This document shows positions 27,164-35,976 of a stretch of DNA of 64,000 nt, piece after piece; position 1 is the stretch's first letter, and each line of letters opens with the position of its first letter. The DNA is from an uncultured Parasphingopyxis sp. (lineage in GTDB: Bacteria; Pseudomonadota; Alphaproteobacteria; Sphingomonadales; Sphingomonadaceae). The notes under the pieces were generated by a model. That model did not search any database. It was not told the origin of the DNA and saw nothing but the letters and a program-made list of their open reading frames with translations. The DNA lies in NCBI GenBank assembly GCA_947259005.1, contig CAMYKP010000006.1, positions 620,001 through 684,000 on the forward strand, given 5' to 3'. Both the position numbers and the translations under genes were made by a program.

Positions 27164-27167
27164 TCCG

Positions 27168-27692
27168 TCAGGAAAACGGACCCGGCGGGCCGCCCAAAAA
27201 GGCTTTCCAGCAGACAACGACCAGCCAATGCGCAAGCACACAAGGCCATAGCGATGCCGTAGCCTGGTAAATCCGCGCGAGAGCCAATCCCAGGACAGCG
27301 ACTGCGAGTAGAAACCACGGGGCGAGAAATATCGGCACGACATCTGGTCCGAAGACAAGCGCCTGAAGGGGGTGCCAGGCAACAAAGGCGACAACCGAAA
27401 CCAGAATCGCCTTCCCACAAAGTCGGCTTTCCTCAGACCGCGGCAGCAAGGCCGCCCGGAACAGTATTTCTTCGCCGATAGCCGGAGCAAATATCGCTAC
27501 GATGGCGAGCGTCACCAATCCGGCCATGTCATCGGTAACGGTAAAGCGCATGAACCCGCCAAACCATCCGCACAGCAGGATGGCCGGAACCGCCCAGAAC
27601 AGCTCCCGCACTGCGCAAAGCCATCCAGCGCCGTTCGGCCAAGTCACCAGCGCCGGTTTCACGCGACCAAAGACATTTCTCAGTCCATCCAT
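27168..27692 (-). CDS. CPBP family intramembrane metalloprotease
   Basis: A membrane protein of about 174 residues. The catalytic motifs of the CPBP (Abi/CAAX) family are complete: GEEILFRAALLPR with the EExxxR, VVAFVAWHPLQ with the second-motif histidine, and LAHWLVVVCW with the third. It cleaves substrates within the membrane. Substrate and role are unknown; related proteins process prenylated peptides or act in bacteriocin immunity. ATG at 27692 is preferred; another 27 bases upstream is possible. It is divergent from the dioxygenase-like gene. Confidence 0.85.
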   Translation of the reverse strand: MDGLRNVFGRVKPALVTWPNGAGWLCAVRELFWAVPAILLCGWFGGFMRFTVTDDMAGLVTLAIVAIFAPAIGEEILFRAALLPRSEESRLCGKAILVSVVAFVAWHPLQALVFGPDVVPIFLAPWFLLAVAVLGLALARIYQATASLWPCVLAHWLVVVCWKAFLGGPPGPFS

Positions 27693-27740
27693 CGCGGTTT
27701 CTCTACCACAGCGTCCCATTTCTAGGCTATCCGCGTGCCT

Positions 27741-28760
27741 ATGAACCCGGCCCGTTATCTTCTTGCCCCATGGTGGCTCGCGCAGCTGGCGACAGGCGCA
27801 AAAAATTTCAGCAAGAACCCGATCATCGGCTCGCACAGTCTGAACCGGCGCGGACTCCACGCAGCGCGGGTAAAGCGCGCGCATGCCATGGCAGCATCTC
27901 GGCGAAAGCGGCTGGCAAAGCTGATCGATCCTGCCGATCGCACGGCGTTCGACCGCGACGGATTTATCGAGAAGCGCGATTTTCTGCCCAAGGCGCAATT
28001 CGACCAGCTTCGTGCCTCAATCTTCACTTTTGCCGGCCCGGCGCGCGAGATGATGCAGGGGGATACGATTACACGGCGTCTGGCGCTTGATCCCCAGACA
28101 CTCGATGCCATTCCCGAATTGCGAGCGCTGCTCGCCAATCCTGTCTGGCGCGGGTTGATCCGTTATGCAGGGAGTTTCGATCAGGAACCGCTCACCTATA
28201 TCCAGTCGATCCTGTCCCATGTCCGCAAGGCAGAACCCGATCCGCAAACCCATTTTCATGCCGACACATTTCACCCGACCGTAAAAGCCTGGCTCTTCCT
28301 CACCGACGTTGCCGAGGATGAAGGCCCCTTTTGCTATGTTCCGGGCTCGCACCGCCTCACACCCCAGCGTCTCGCATGGGAAAAGGCGATGAGCATCAAG
28401 GCGCCCGAAGACGTCGACCGGCTTTCCTCACGGGGGTCCTTCCGTGTGACACGCGAAGAACTTCCGACGCTTGGCCTGCCTGAGCCGCGCGCCTTTGCCG
28501 TTCCTGCGAACACGCTGGTCGTTGGCGATACCTTCGGCTTTCATGCGCGCGGACCCTCGGTCCGCCCCTCCACCCGCGTGGAGATATGGGCCTATGGACG
28601 GCGCAATCCCTACCTGCCCTGGACCGGGCTCGATCCCCTCAGCCTGCCCGGCATTGCCGAACGGCGCGTGTCCTATCTCTGGGGGTTCCGGGACCGGTGG
28701 AAACGCTTTGTCGGCCAGCCGTGGCGCGATGTTGGGGATAAGTCGCCAACCGAGCGCTAG
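27741..28760 (+). CDS. Phytanoyl-CoA dioxygenase family protein
   Basis: A 339-residue protein with a jelly-roll 2-oxoglutarate/Fe(II) oxygenase pattern. The metal triad is visible: HFHADTFHPTVK (His and Asp) near residue 170, and a later His in FGFHARGPS. The 2-oxoglutarate arginine is probably the R in PSVRPSTRVEIW. GPFCYVPGSHRL is typical of the PhyH family. The first 60 residues are basic with no clear signal peptide. The substrate cannot be named. A GTG two codons upstream is an alternative start. It ends 32 bases before parE. Confidence 0.85.
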   Translation: MNPARYLLAPWWLAQLATGAKNFSKNPIIGSHSLNRRGLHAARVKRAHAMAASRRKRLAKLIDPADRTAFDRDGFIEKRDFLPKAQFDQLRASIFTFAGPAREMMQGDTITRRLALDPQTLDAIPELRALLANPVWRGLIRYAGSFDQEPLTYIQSILSHVRKAEPDPQTHFHADTFHPTVKAWLFLTDVAEDEGPFCYVPGSHRLTPQRLAWEKAMSIKAPEDVDRLSSRGSFRVTREELPTLGLPEPRAFAVPANTLVVGDTFGFHARGPSVRPSTRVEIWAYGRRNPYLPWTGLDPLSLPGIAERRVSYLWGFRDRWKRFVGQPWRDVGDKSPTER

Positions 28761-28792
28761 CATAGCGACTCCGCGATTCTTATAGCATTCCT

Positions 28793-30775
28793 ATGACCGA
28801 TCTCTTCGCAGGCAATTCGGGCGGCGGCTCTTCCGATGGCTATGACGCATCCTCGATCGAGGTTCTCGAGGGGCTGGAGCCCGTTCGTCGTCGTCCGGGC
28901 ATGTATATCGGCGGAACCGATGAGCGCGCGCTGCATCATCTCGCAGCGGAAGTGCTCGACAATGCTATGGACGAAGCCGTGGCCGGCTTTGCGAGCCGCA
29001 TCGAAGTTGCACTGGAACCCGGCAACCGGCTGACGATCAGTGACAATGGCCGGGGTATCCCGATTGATCCGCACCCCAAATTCCCCGGAAAATCGGCGCT
29101 CGAAGTCATCATGACGACGCTCCATTCGGGCGGCAAATTCTCCGACAAGGCTTATGCGACATCGGGTGGATTGCACGGCGTCGGCGTGAGCGTCGTCAAT
29201 GCGCTGTCCTCCGAAACCACTGTAGAGGTAGCGCGCAACAAGGAAGTGTTCCGCCAAACATTCTCTCAGGGCCACGCGACATCCAAGCTCGACAAGGTCG
29301 GCGATACGCCAAATCGGCGCGGCACGACCATCAGCTTCATTCCCGATCCCGAAATTTTCGGCGAAAAGGCACGGTTCAAACCCGCGCGGCTGCATCAGCT
29401 GGCACGGTCCAAGGCCTATCTGTTCGCCGGCGTCGAGATTCGCTGGAAATGCGACGAGAGTTTGATCAAGGATGATACGCCCATCGAAGCGGTGTTTCAG
29501 TTTCCGGGCGGCCTTGCCGATCACCTGGCCGAGGAAGTCGGCGAACGTCCCTGTGCGACGACCGATTTCTTCTCAGGGAAGCAGGATTTCCCCGACGGGC
29601 AAGGGTCGGTGGAATGGGCGGTTGCCTGGCCGCTCTATTCGGACGGCGCTTACAGCTATTATTGCAACACGATCCCGACCCGTGACGGCGGCACCCATGA
29701 AGCAGGACTACGCGGCGCGCTTGTCAAAGGGGTACGCGCTTTTGGCGAGCTGGTGGGCAACAAAAAAGCGTCCGGCATTACCGCCGAAGACGTGATGGCG
29801 GGCAGCGAGTTGATGCTTTCTGTCTTCCTCAAGGACCCGCAGTTCCAGAGCCAGACCAAGGACCGGCTGACCAGTCCCGAAGCCTCCAAACTCGTCGAAA
29901 ACGCTATTCGCGATCATTTCGATCATTTCTGCACGGCCAATATGGATCGCGGCAAGGCGCTGCTCGCCTATACGATGGAGCGGATGGACGAGCGCCTGGC
30001 CCGCAAGGCCGAGAAAGAGGTCAAGCGCAAAACAGCCACCAGCGCCCGCAAGCTGCGCCTTCCCGGCAAGCTCACCGATTGTTCGGAGGCAGGCCCCGAA
30101 AGCACCGAACTGTTCATCGTCGAGGGTGACAGCGCCGGGGGATCGGCCAAACAGGCCCGCAACCGCAAGAAACAGGCAATCCTGCCAATCCGCGGCAAGA
30201 TCCTGAACGTCGCCTCAGCTACGGCGGCGAAAATTCTGGCCAATCAGGAAATCGCGGATATCAGTCTCGCCCTAGGCTGCGGCATTCGCGAAAATTGCGA
30301 TCCGGATCAGCTGCGCTACGAACGCATCATCATCATGACCGACGCCGATGTCGATGGCGCGCATATCGCGACCCTGCTGATGACTTTCTTCTTCCAGGAG
30401 ATGGCGCCGATTGTGAAGAATGGAAACGTCTTCCTTGCCCGCCCGCCTCTCTATCGCCTCACCGCCGGCGGTACGAGCCATTATGCCCAGGACGATGCGG
30501 AACGTGCCGAAATCGAAGCGACTGTATTCAAGGGCAAGAAAGTCGATGTCGCGCGGTTCAAGGGGCTTGGCGAGATGAACCCCAAGCAATTACGCGAAAC
30601 CACGATGGACCCGGAAACACGGTCCCTGCTGCGCGTGACGCTGCCCAAGGAATACGAGCAACAGGCTGGTGTGAAAGACCTTGTCGACCGGCTCATGGGC
30701 AAGCATCCCGAGCATCGCTTCGCCTTTATCCAGGAAAATGCATCAATGCTGGATGAGGAAGCGATCGACGCTTAG
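28793..30775 (+). CDS. parE: DNA topoisomerase IV subunit B
   Basis: A 660-residue ATPase subunit of topoisomerase IV. The GHKL ATP site is clear: EVLDNAMDEAV, DNGRGIPID, GGLHGVGVSVVNALS. The TOPRIM domain carries EGDSAGGSAKQARN and MTDADVDGAHIATLL, and the C-terminus has FKGLGEMNPKQL. The region between lacks the insertions of GyrB and the length fits alphaproteobacterial ParE. With ParC it separates replicated chromosomes. Its stop overlaps the acetyltransferase gene by 4 bases (TTAG). Confidence 0.95.
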   Translation: MTDLFAGNSGGGSSDGYDASSIEVLEGLEPVRRRPGMYIGGTDERALHHLAAEVLDNAMDEAVAGFASRIEVALEPGNRLTISDNGRGIPIDPHPKFPGKSALEVIMTTLHSGGKFSDKAYATSGGLHGVGVSVVNALSSETTVEVARNKEVFRQTFSQGHATSKLDKVGDTPNRRGTTISFIPDPEIFGEKARFKPARLHQLARSKAYLFAGVEIRWKCDESLIKDDTPIEAVFQFPGGLADHLAEEVGERPCATTDFFSGKQDFPDGQGSVEWAVAWPLYSDGAYSYYCNTIPTRDGGTHEAGLRGALVKGVRAFGELVGNKKASGITAEDVMAGSELMLSVFLKDPQFQSQTKDRLTSPEASKLVENAIRDHFDHFCTANMDRGKALLAYTMERMDERLARKAEKEVKRKTATSARKLRLPGKLTDCSEAGPESTELFIVEGDSAGGSAKQARNRKKQAILPIRGKILNVASATAAKILANQEIADISLALGCGIRENCDPDQLRYERIIIMTDADVDGAHIATLLMTFFFQEMAPIVKNGNVFLARPPLYRLTAGGTSHYAQDDAERAEIEATVFKGKKVDVARFKGLGEMNPKQLRETTMDPETRSLLRVTLPKEYEQQAGVKDLVDRLMGKHPEHRFAFIQENASMLDEEAIDA

Positions 30776-31302
30776 TCAGCTTCCCATTCATGCTTGAGCA
30801 GTGCCCAGATAATGCTGTCACGTACACCCAAATGGGTCGTCCACTCCTGATGCAGATAGCCTTCGCGCCGGAATCCCAGACTCTCGAGAAGCGCATTTGA
30901 TCTTGCGTTTTCGGGATCGGTATCGGCTTTGATCTTGTGTAATCCGCAATCTGCGAAACCATGCTCGATGATCCGCGCAACGGCCTCGCGGACATAGCCT
31001 TTTCGCCAATGGCTGCGCCGCAAATTATAACCGATCTCGGCCACACCCTCGCGCCCCGGAATCAGGCAGATCCAGCCCAAGGCTTCACCGCCATTTTCCG
31101 TAATCACCCATGTCAGATATTTGGCATCGGTGGCATTCACTCGCACATATGCGCGCGTTTCTTCGAGCGTCTTGTGCGGGCCGCTCGACCACCATGTCAT
31201 CGCTTCATCGTCGGAAAAGAAGTGATGCATGGCTTCGGCATCGTCGATTATCAGAGGCCGCAGGACGAGACGGTCGGTTTGCAGAACCGGTAACTCAGCC
31301 AT
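30772..31302 (-). CDS. GNAT family N-acetyltransferase (RimJ/RimL-like)
   Basis: A 176-residue acetyltransferase. It begins LQTDRLVLRPLIIDDAEAMHHFF, typical of the RimJ/RimL branch, followed by AEIGYNLRRSHWRKGYVREAV with the acetyl-CoA loop, and ends DPENARSNALLESLGFRREG. RimL members acetylate ribosomal protein N-termini, but many relatives act on other amines, so the target is open. Its start overlaps the LysR stop by one base (TGATG), so it is the last gene of metZ-apaG-lysR-GNAT. Confidence 0.9.
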   Translation of the reverse strand: MAELPVLQTDRLVLRPLIIDDAEAMHHFFSDDEAMTWWSSGPHKTLEETRAYVRVNATDAKYLTWVITENGGEALGWICLIPGREGVAEIGYNLRRSHWRKGYVREAVARIIEHGFADCGLHKIKADTDPENARSNALLESLGFRREGYLHQEWTTHLGVRDSIIWALLKHEWEAD

Positions 31303-32057
31303 CAGGCGGTGAGCGCGGCCACCAGATCACGCACTTTTTTCTGACGCCATTGAGGAAGCGGAGCCATCAACCAATAGGTACGCTGCGCCTCTTCGCTGGC
31401 GCCTATCTCGGCGCCTGCCGCCTCGGCCAGCAAGCGTGGCACACGCGCCTTGCCAATCCCCGCCATGGCAGCTTCGAGCGCCAGCCCGGCATCGGCAACG
31501 ATCAACCGGATCTCGTCGGCCCGGCCGCCCTCCCAGCAGATGATTTCGCCTGTACCCACCCAGACCGCTTCCGGCTCGCCAAGCTTGACGCCCATATGGT
31601 CACCCGGGCCGTCCGCCAGCCGGATCGCCAGATCGAGATTGGCCTCGGTAAAGTCCAGCGGCTCGTCGCTGGCGATCAGCTGGAAGCGCATGTCCGGATC
31701 GGATTTGCCATATTCGGCCAACCGGGGAAGCAGCCAGTAACGACTGAAATCGCGCGGGGCCGAAATTGTCAGCCGGTTGGAAGACTGCCCCTGCCGCATG
31801 GCGCGAACGCTGTCTTCAAACTGAAGGAAGCCAGCGCGCAATGCGTCGAGCCCGCGTTCGCCTTCCGGTGTGAGTTCCAAGCCTTTTGGCGTGCGACGGA
31901 ACAGGACAACGCCCAGCGTATCTTCGAGCGCGCGGATTTGTTGGCCGACAGCCGCCGGCGTCACGGCCAGCTCGTCGGCCGCCCGCGTGAAAGACAAATG
32001 TCGTGCAGCGGCATCGAAAACACGTAGGCCGTTCAGGGGAAGAAGCGTTCTTTTCAT
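31302..32057 (-). CDS. LysR family regulator (GcvA-like)
   Basis: A 251-residue regulator, a bit shorter than most LysR proteins. The N-terminal winged helix is clear: LPLNGLRVFDAAARHLSFTRAADELAVTPAAVGQQIRALEDTLG. The effector domain begins near residue 90 (SNRLTISAPRDFSRYWLLPRL). The opening resembles GcvA. Co-transcription with metZ and apaG might suggest a link to sulfur or amino-acid metabolism, but the target is unknown. The start overlaps the apaG stop by 4 bases (ATGA). Confidence 0.9.
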   Translation of the reverse strand: MKRTLLPLNGLRVFDAAARHLSFTRAADELAVTPAAVGQQIRALEDTLGVVLFRRTPKGLELTPEGERGLDALRAGFLQFEDSVRAMRQGQSSNRLTISAPRDFSRYWLLPRLAEYGKSDPDMRFQLIASDEPLDFTEANLDLAIRLADGPGDHMGVKLGEPEAVWVGTGEIICWEGGRADEIRLIVADAGLALEAAMAGIGKARVPRLLAEAAGAEIGASEEAQRTYWLMAPLPQWRQKKVRDLVAALTA

Positions 32058-32452
32058 TCTGTGACGGCCGGTCCTACCAAGGGAAAGCAGGGTATAGCAG
32101 CTTCGAAATGCGAGCCATCTGCGCGCATCATGGTGTAGCTGCCTTCCATTTCGCCGGTCGCTGTGGGTAGCGGGCAGCCCGATACATAGTCGAAGGATGC
32201 GCCGGGAACGATCATCGGCTGCTCACCGATCACGCCCTCTCCCGCAACTTCCTGTCGTTGACCCCGGCCATCGGTTATGAACCAGTGACGGTTCAGTAGC
32301 TGTACGGGCGTATCACCGCGATTTTCCACGCGGATATGATAAGCCCAGAACCAGCGGCCCTTGGCCAGTTCCGACTGTTCCGGAAGGAAGCTGACAGACA
32401 CGCGCACGATTACATCCTCGGTTCGTGCGGCATGGGGAAAGAGCGCGTTCAC
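32054..32452 (-). CDS. apaG: ApaG protein
   Basis: A 132-residue single-domain immunoglobulin-fold protein. Hallmarks are VRVSVSFLPEQSELAKGRWFWAYHIRVENRG, LLNRHWFITDGRG, VVGEQPxIxPG and a final YTMMRADGSHFEAAIPCFPL. ApaG homologues occur alone and in the F-box proteins of eukaryotes; the bacterial role, sometimes given as Co/Mg-related, is unresolved. It sits between metZ and the LysR gene with 4-base overlaps on both sides, showing tight coupling. Confidence 0.93.
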   Translation of the reverse strand: MNALFPHAARTEDVIVRVSVSFLPEQSELAKGRWFWAYHIRVENRGDTPVQLLNRHWFITDGRGQRQEVAGEGVIGEQPMIVPGASFDYVSGCPLPTATGEMEGSYTMMRADGSHFEAAIPCFPLVGPAVTE

Positions 32453-33657
32453 AGCCCGACCGCCTGTAACGCCTGATCAAGATCGTCGATCAGGTCCTGC
32501 GGGTCTTCAAGGCCGACATTGATTCTCAGCATCCCCTCCTCGATCCCCATTTCGGCACGGACGCTTTCGTCGAGCCCGCTATGTGTCGTGGACGCCGGAT
32601 GGGTCATCAGGCTCCGCGAGTCACCGATATTGTTCGAGATGTCGATAAGCTCAAGCGCATCGAGCAAACCATGGGCCTGACTGCGCCCGCCATCGACATA
32701 GAAGGAGAATATCGACCCGCACGCGTCCATCTGGCTCATGGCGAGATTGTGTTGCGGGTGGCTGGGAAGCCCGGGATGAAGGATGCGCGGGACACGCGAT
32801 TCCAGGAACTTGCCGACGGCCATTGCGTGATCGCTCTGCCGTCGAATTCTGAGGTCGAGCGTTTCAAGCCCCTTGAGCACAACCCAGGCGTTGAAGGCGG
32901 ACAGAGTCGGCCCGGTATTGCGCAGGAAAGGGAGAAGCGTTTCGCTGATGAAATCTTCGGAGCCGCATATCGCGCCGGAAAGGACCCTGCCCTGCCCGTC
33001 CATCATCTTGGTCGCGCTATAGGCAACGACATCCGCACCGAATTCCATGGGCCGCTGGAGCGCCGGACTCGCAAAGGCATTGTCGACAATCGAGACAATG
33101 TCATTTTCCCGCGCGATTCCGCAAACCGCCTTCAAATCAACAACATCCATCGTGGGATTCGCAGGCGTTTCAAAGAAAAAGGCTTTGGTATTGGGCTTTA
33201 TCGCGGCCTTCCACAGATCCGGATCGCGGGCATCCACGATGGTCGTCTCAATCCCGAATTTGGGAAGCAGTGTATCGGTCAGCCAGCGACATGATCCGAA
33301 AGCGGCCCGGCCCGCGACGATATGATCGCCGGTTTCAAGTTGGCAAAGCAAAGCGGCTGTCATCGCGGCCATCCCGCTGGCTGTGCACCGTGCAGCCTCG
33401 GCACCTTCCATCAGCGCGATCCGCTGTTCGAGCATTTCCACGGTCGGGTTTTGCAACCGCGAATAGGTCATACCTGACTGATCGCCCGAGAAACGGTCTG
33501 CCGCATCGGCTGCGCAATCATAGGCGTAACCGGAAGTGAGGAAGAGCGCCTCTGACGTTTCCCCCCATTCCGAACGCGCCGTTCCACCGCGCACGGCACG
33601 CGTTGCGGGTCGCCATTTGGCGGTGACGGAAAGATTCTGGCCAGTATTGCGTTTCAT
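32449..33657 (-). CDS. metZ: O-succinylhomoserine sulfhydrylase
   Basis: A 402-residue PLP enzyme of the Cys/Met metabolism family. It shows the opening TRAVRGGTARSEWGETSEALFLTSGY, SGMTYSRLQNPTVEMLEQR, the Asp in VDNAFASP and the PLP lysine in AYSATKMMDGQGR, and ends in MTHPASTTHSGL and GLEDPQDLIDDLDQAL. The opening and the active-site area match MetZ rather than MetB, which directs sulfide to O-succinylhomoserine to give homocysteine. First gene of metZ-apaG-lysR-GNAT. The 107-base leader shows no riboswitch that I recognise. Confidence 0.93.
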   Translation of the reverse strand: MKRNTGQNLSVTAKWRPATRAVRGGTARSEWGETSEALFLTSGYAYDCAADAADRFSGDQSGMTYSRLQNPTVEMLEQRIALMEGAEAARCTASGMAAMTAALLCQLETGDHIVAGRAAFGSCRWLTDTLLPKFGIETTIVDARDPDLWKAAIKPNTKAFFFETPANPTMDVVDLKAVCGIARENDIVSIVDNAFASPALQRPMEFGADVVAYSATKMMDGQGRVLSGAICGSEDFISETLLPFLRNTGPTLSAFNAWVVLKGLETLDLRIRRQSDHAMAVGKFLESRVPRILHPGLPSHPQHNLAMSQMDACGSIFSFYVDGGRSQAHGLLDALELIDISNNIGDSRSLMTHPASTTHSGLDESVRAEMGIEEGMLRINVGLEDPQDLIDDLDQALQAVGL

Positions 33658-33764
33658 TGCTGCTGCTTTGCCAAGCGATAGTGCACCGCGTCAATGCGAT
33701 TAAGCGGCTTTGCTTAGGACAGCCGGAGCGAATATGTTGAGGGCGATAAAGGAGAAATAGCACC

Positions 33765-34136
33765 ATGACGGTACTCGGCATCCGCTTTTGCACGGTGAAA
33801 CCCGAGAAAGAGGCGCGCGATCTCGCTGCTTTCTTCGGTTCCGATGGCTGGAATTTTTCCGAGCGTGGCATGAGTACAAACCCGTCAGAGGGCTTTCAGG
33901 GCGCGGTTTTTCCAGCCGGTAGAGCCAGCTGGACGGAAATCTGGGCAGCCAACGAGCATATGCCCGAAACCACGATGCTGCATGTGATTGTCGACGATGC
34001 CGACGCCTATGCCAATCGAGCCAAGGACAATGGAATCACGGTGAGCGGCCCGATGGATATGCATGGTGAGCGCATTTATTTCAGCGAAGGCCCGGGCGGA
34101 TTGCCGATTGCAGTACTGTCGAAGGTGACTGATTAA
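33765..34136 (+). CDS. VOC/glyoxalase-like domain protein
   Basis: A 123-residue protein with a single vicinal-oxygen-chelate-like fold: [50 protein letters not shown] and a final [16 protein letters not shown]. Metal ligands of typical glyoxalases are not all evident, so catalytic activity is uncertain. GGAGAAATAGCACC precedes the ATG. It is divergent from metZ and overlaps the leuB stop by 4 bases (TTAA). Confidence 0.8.
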   Translation: MTVLGIRFCTVKPEKEARDLAAFFGSDGWNFSERGMSTNPSEGFQGAVFPAGRASWTEIWAANEHMPETTMLHVIVDDADAYANRAKDNGITVSGPMDMHGERIYFSEGPGGLPIAVLSKVTD

Positions 34137-35185
34137 TCCGCTTGGAGCTCAGCGATCACCGCATCGCCTGCTTCACGCGTTGTCGCACTCCCGCCGATAT
34201 CGGCAGTCCGCAAACCGCCCGCCAGCGCTTTGCCAACTGCAGCTTCGATCCGGTCTGCTGTCTCGCTCCTGTCCAGCGAATAGCGCAACATCATAGCGGA
34301 TGAGAGAATGGTCGCCAGCGGATTGGCCTTGCCCTGCCCCGCAATATCGGGCGCGGAACCGTGAATGGGCTCGTAAAGCCCCTTCCCGTCCTTATCGAGC
34401 GAGGCAGAGGGCAGCATCCCGATTGATCCTGCGCACATGCTGGCAAGGTCCGACAGGATATCGCCGAAAAGATTGCCGGTGACGATGGTGTCGAATTGCC
34501 CGGGATCGCGCACCAGCTGCATCGCGGCGTTATCGACATAGAGATGGCTGAGTTCGATATCGGGATAGTCCGCGCTCACTTCGATCACGACATCGCGCCA
34601 TAGCTGCGAAGTTTCGAGGACATTGGCCTTATCGACTGAGCAGAGTTTTCCGCGCCGTGCCCGCGCTGTTTCGAAACCCGTTCGGGCGATCCGGGCGATT
34701 TCCGCCTCATCATAGGACATCATATCATAGCCTTGCCGCAAGCCGGCGTCCGTCGTCCGCATGCCCTTCTCGCCGAAATAGACATCGCCGGTCAGCTCCC
34801 TGACGATCATCACGTCGATATCCCGGGCGATTTCAGGGCGGAGTGCGGAAGCGTCCGCCAGTTCGGGAAACAGGTTCGCAGGGCGCAGATTGGCGAACAG
34901 CGCCAATTCCCTGCGCAGGCCAAGAATTGCCTGTTCCGGCCGCAATTGGCGCTCAAGCCCATCGCAATCGGGATCGCCAACTGCACCGAACAGAATAGCA
35001 TCCGCCCGCTTCGCCAGTGCCAGCGTCGCCTCCGGTAGGGGATGCCCCTGCTCCTTATAGGCGGTCCCGCCAACCGGCGCTTCTTCGAAAACCAGTCCAT
35101 CGATCTCGAGCGCGTTGAGCACTCGTACGGCTTCTACGATAACCTCGGGACCAATCCCGTCTCCGGGCAGCAACGCGACCAGCAT
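34133..35185 (-). CDS. leuB: 3-isopropylmalate dehydrogenase
   Basis: A 350-residue dehydrogenase of leucine synthesis, acting on 3-isopropylmalate with NAD. It opens [22 protein letters not shown] and has [22 protein letters not shown], the catalytic-region [40 protein letters not shown] and [19 protein letters not shown]. The family is fully recognised and full length. It lies downstream of recO on the same strand, 16 bases apart, so they may share a transcript. Confidence 0.96.
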   Translation of the reverse strand: MLVALLPGDGIGPEVIVEAVRVLNALEIDGLVFEEAPVGGTAYKEQGHPLPEATLALAKRADAILFGAVGDPDCDGLERQLRPEQAILGLRRELALFANLRPANLFPELADASALRPEIARDIDVMIVRELTGDVYFGEKGMRTTDAGLRQGYDMMSYDEAEIARIARTGFETARARRGKLCSVDKANVLETSQLWRDVVIEVSADYPDIELSHLYVDNAAMQLVRDPGQFDTIVTGNLFGDILSDLASMCAGSIGMLPSASLDKDGKGLYEPIHGSAPDIAGQGKANPLATILSSAMMLRYSLDRSETADRIEAAVGKALAGGLRTADIGGSATTREAGDAVIAELQAD

Positions 35186-35201
35186 GATATTTCCTTTTCG
35201 C

Positions 35202-35933
35202 TCAGGCGGCGCGTCTGAGGCGTTCCACCAGTCTTTCGCGTGCCGCCATTACATCATTGCGCCGATCATCCAACAGGTTGCGCGCAAGAAAATGCCCGGT
35301 GAGTCGAAATCCGTCGAAAATGGCGTTCCAGTTTTCGGCCTCCTCTCCCCCGACAATGAATGCCGGCAGGGCAAGAAGCTTTTCGCGATACTCTTCGCCA
35401 GCCGATGCACTAACGGCCGCGCCGCTTTTAGGACTGACCCATTGGAGATCGCTGTCGCTCCCGGTAACCGCACATTGTGACAGGTCGAGACCGAAGCCCA
35501 GTTCGGAGAGCAGCAGCAGTTCATAGCGTACCAGCGCAGATGCCCAGCGCCGCGCACTCGGCGCCGCTTCAATAGCTCCCAGCACGCCGTCAAGAGCAGT
35601 ATAGAGCTGCGGATAGCTTTGGCTTTCCGGCAACACAGCTGCGGTGAGCGCACAGCTCCATTCGATCGCAGAAGCGGCCAGCGGTTCAGCATAGAGACCG
35701 CTCCGGCTGGTCACCAGCTCGACCGTCAGCCCGGCAAGCTGCTCTTCCGTCCGGGCCCTGAACTCGGCCTCGACGATATTGCCAGCCAGCAAAACTGGCC
35801 GGATCCGACGGGATCGCCCCCCGCGGACATAGCCGGCGACAAGTCCGTTTTCCGGCGTCATCAACCGGGCGATTGTACCATGCTCACCATGCGGGCGGGT
35901 GGCGCAAACAAGGGCGCGGGTGCGAAGCTGCAT
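35202..35933 (-). CDS. recO: DNA repair protein RecO
   Basis: A 243-residue recombination mediator that helps RecA load on single-stranded DNA coated by SSB. The N-terminal OB fold is seen in [41 protein letters not shown]. The C-terminal region is helical and ends [31 protein letters not shown]. The full set of zinc cysteines found in some RecO proteins is absent, with only one Cys near the expected site. It lies between dnaB and leuB. Confidence 0.93.
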   Translation of the reverse strand: MQLRTRALVCATRPHGEHGTIARLMTPENGLVAGYVRGGRSRRIRPVLLAGNIVEAEFRARTEEQLAGLTVELVTSRSGLYAEPLAASAIEWSCALTAAVLPESQSYPQLYTALDGVLGAIEAAPSARRWASALVRYELLLLSELGFGLDLSQCAVTGSDSDLQWVSPKSGAAVSASAGEEYREKLLALPAFIVGGEEAENWNAIFDGFRLTGHFLARNLLDDRRNDVMAARERLVERLRRAA

Positions 35934-35976
35934 GACCCCGCTCTAGTCCAAGCGACGCGACGGCAAAAGCCGGAGA

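Noticed and set aside
33658-33764. SAM-II or similar riboswitch upstream of metZ
   Set aside because: The leader is only 107 bases and I could not fit the pseudoknot consensus; there is nothing beyond an ordinary promoter-like region.
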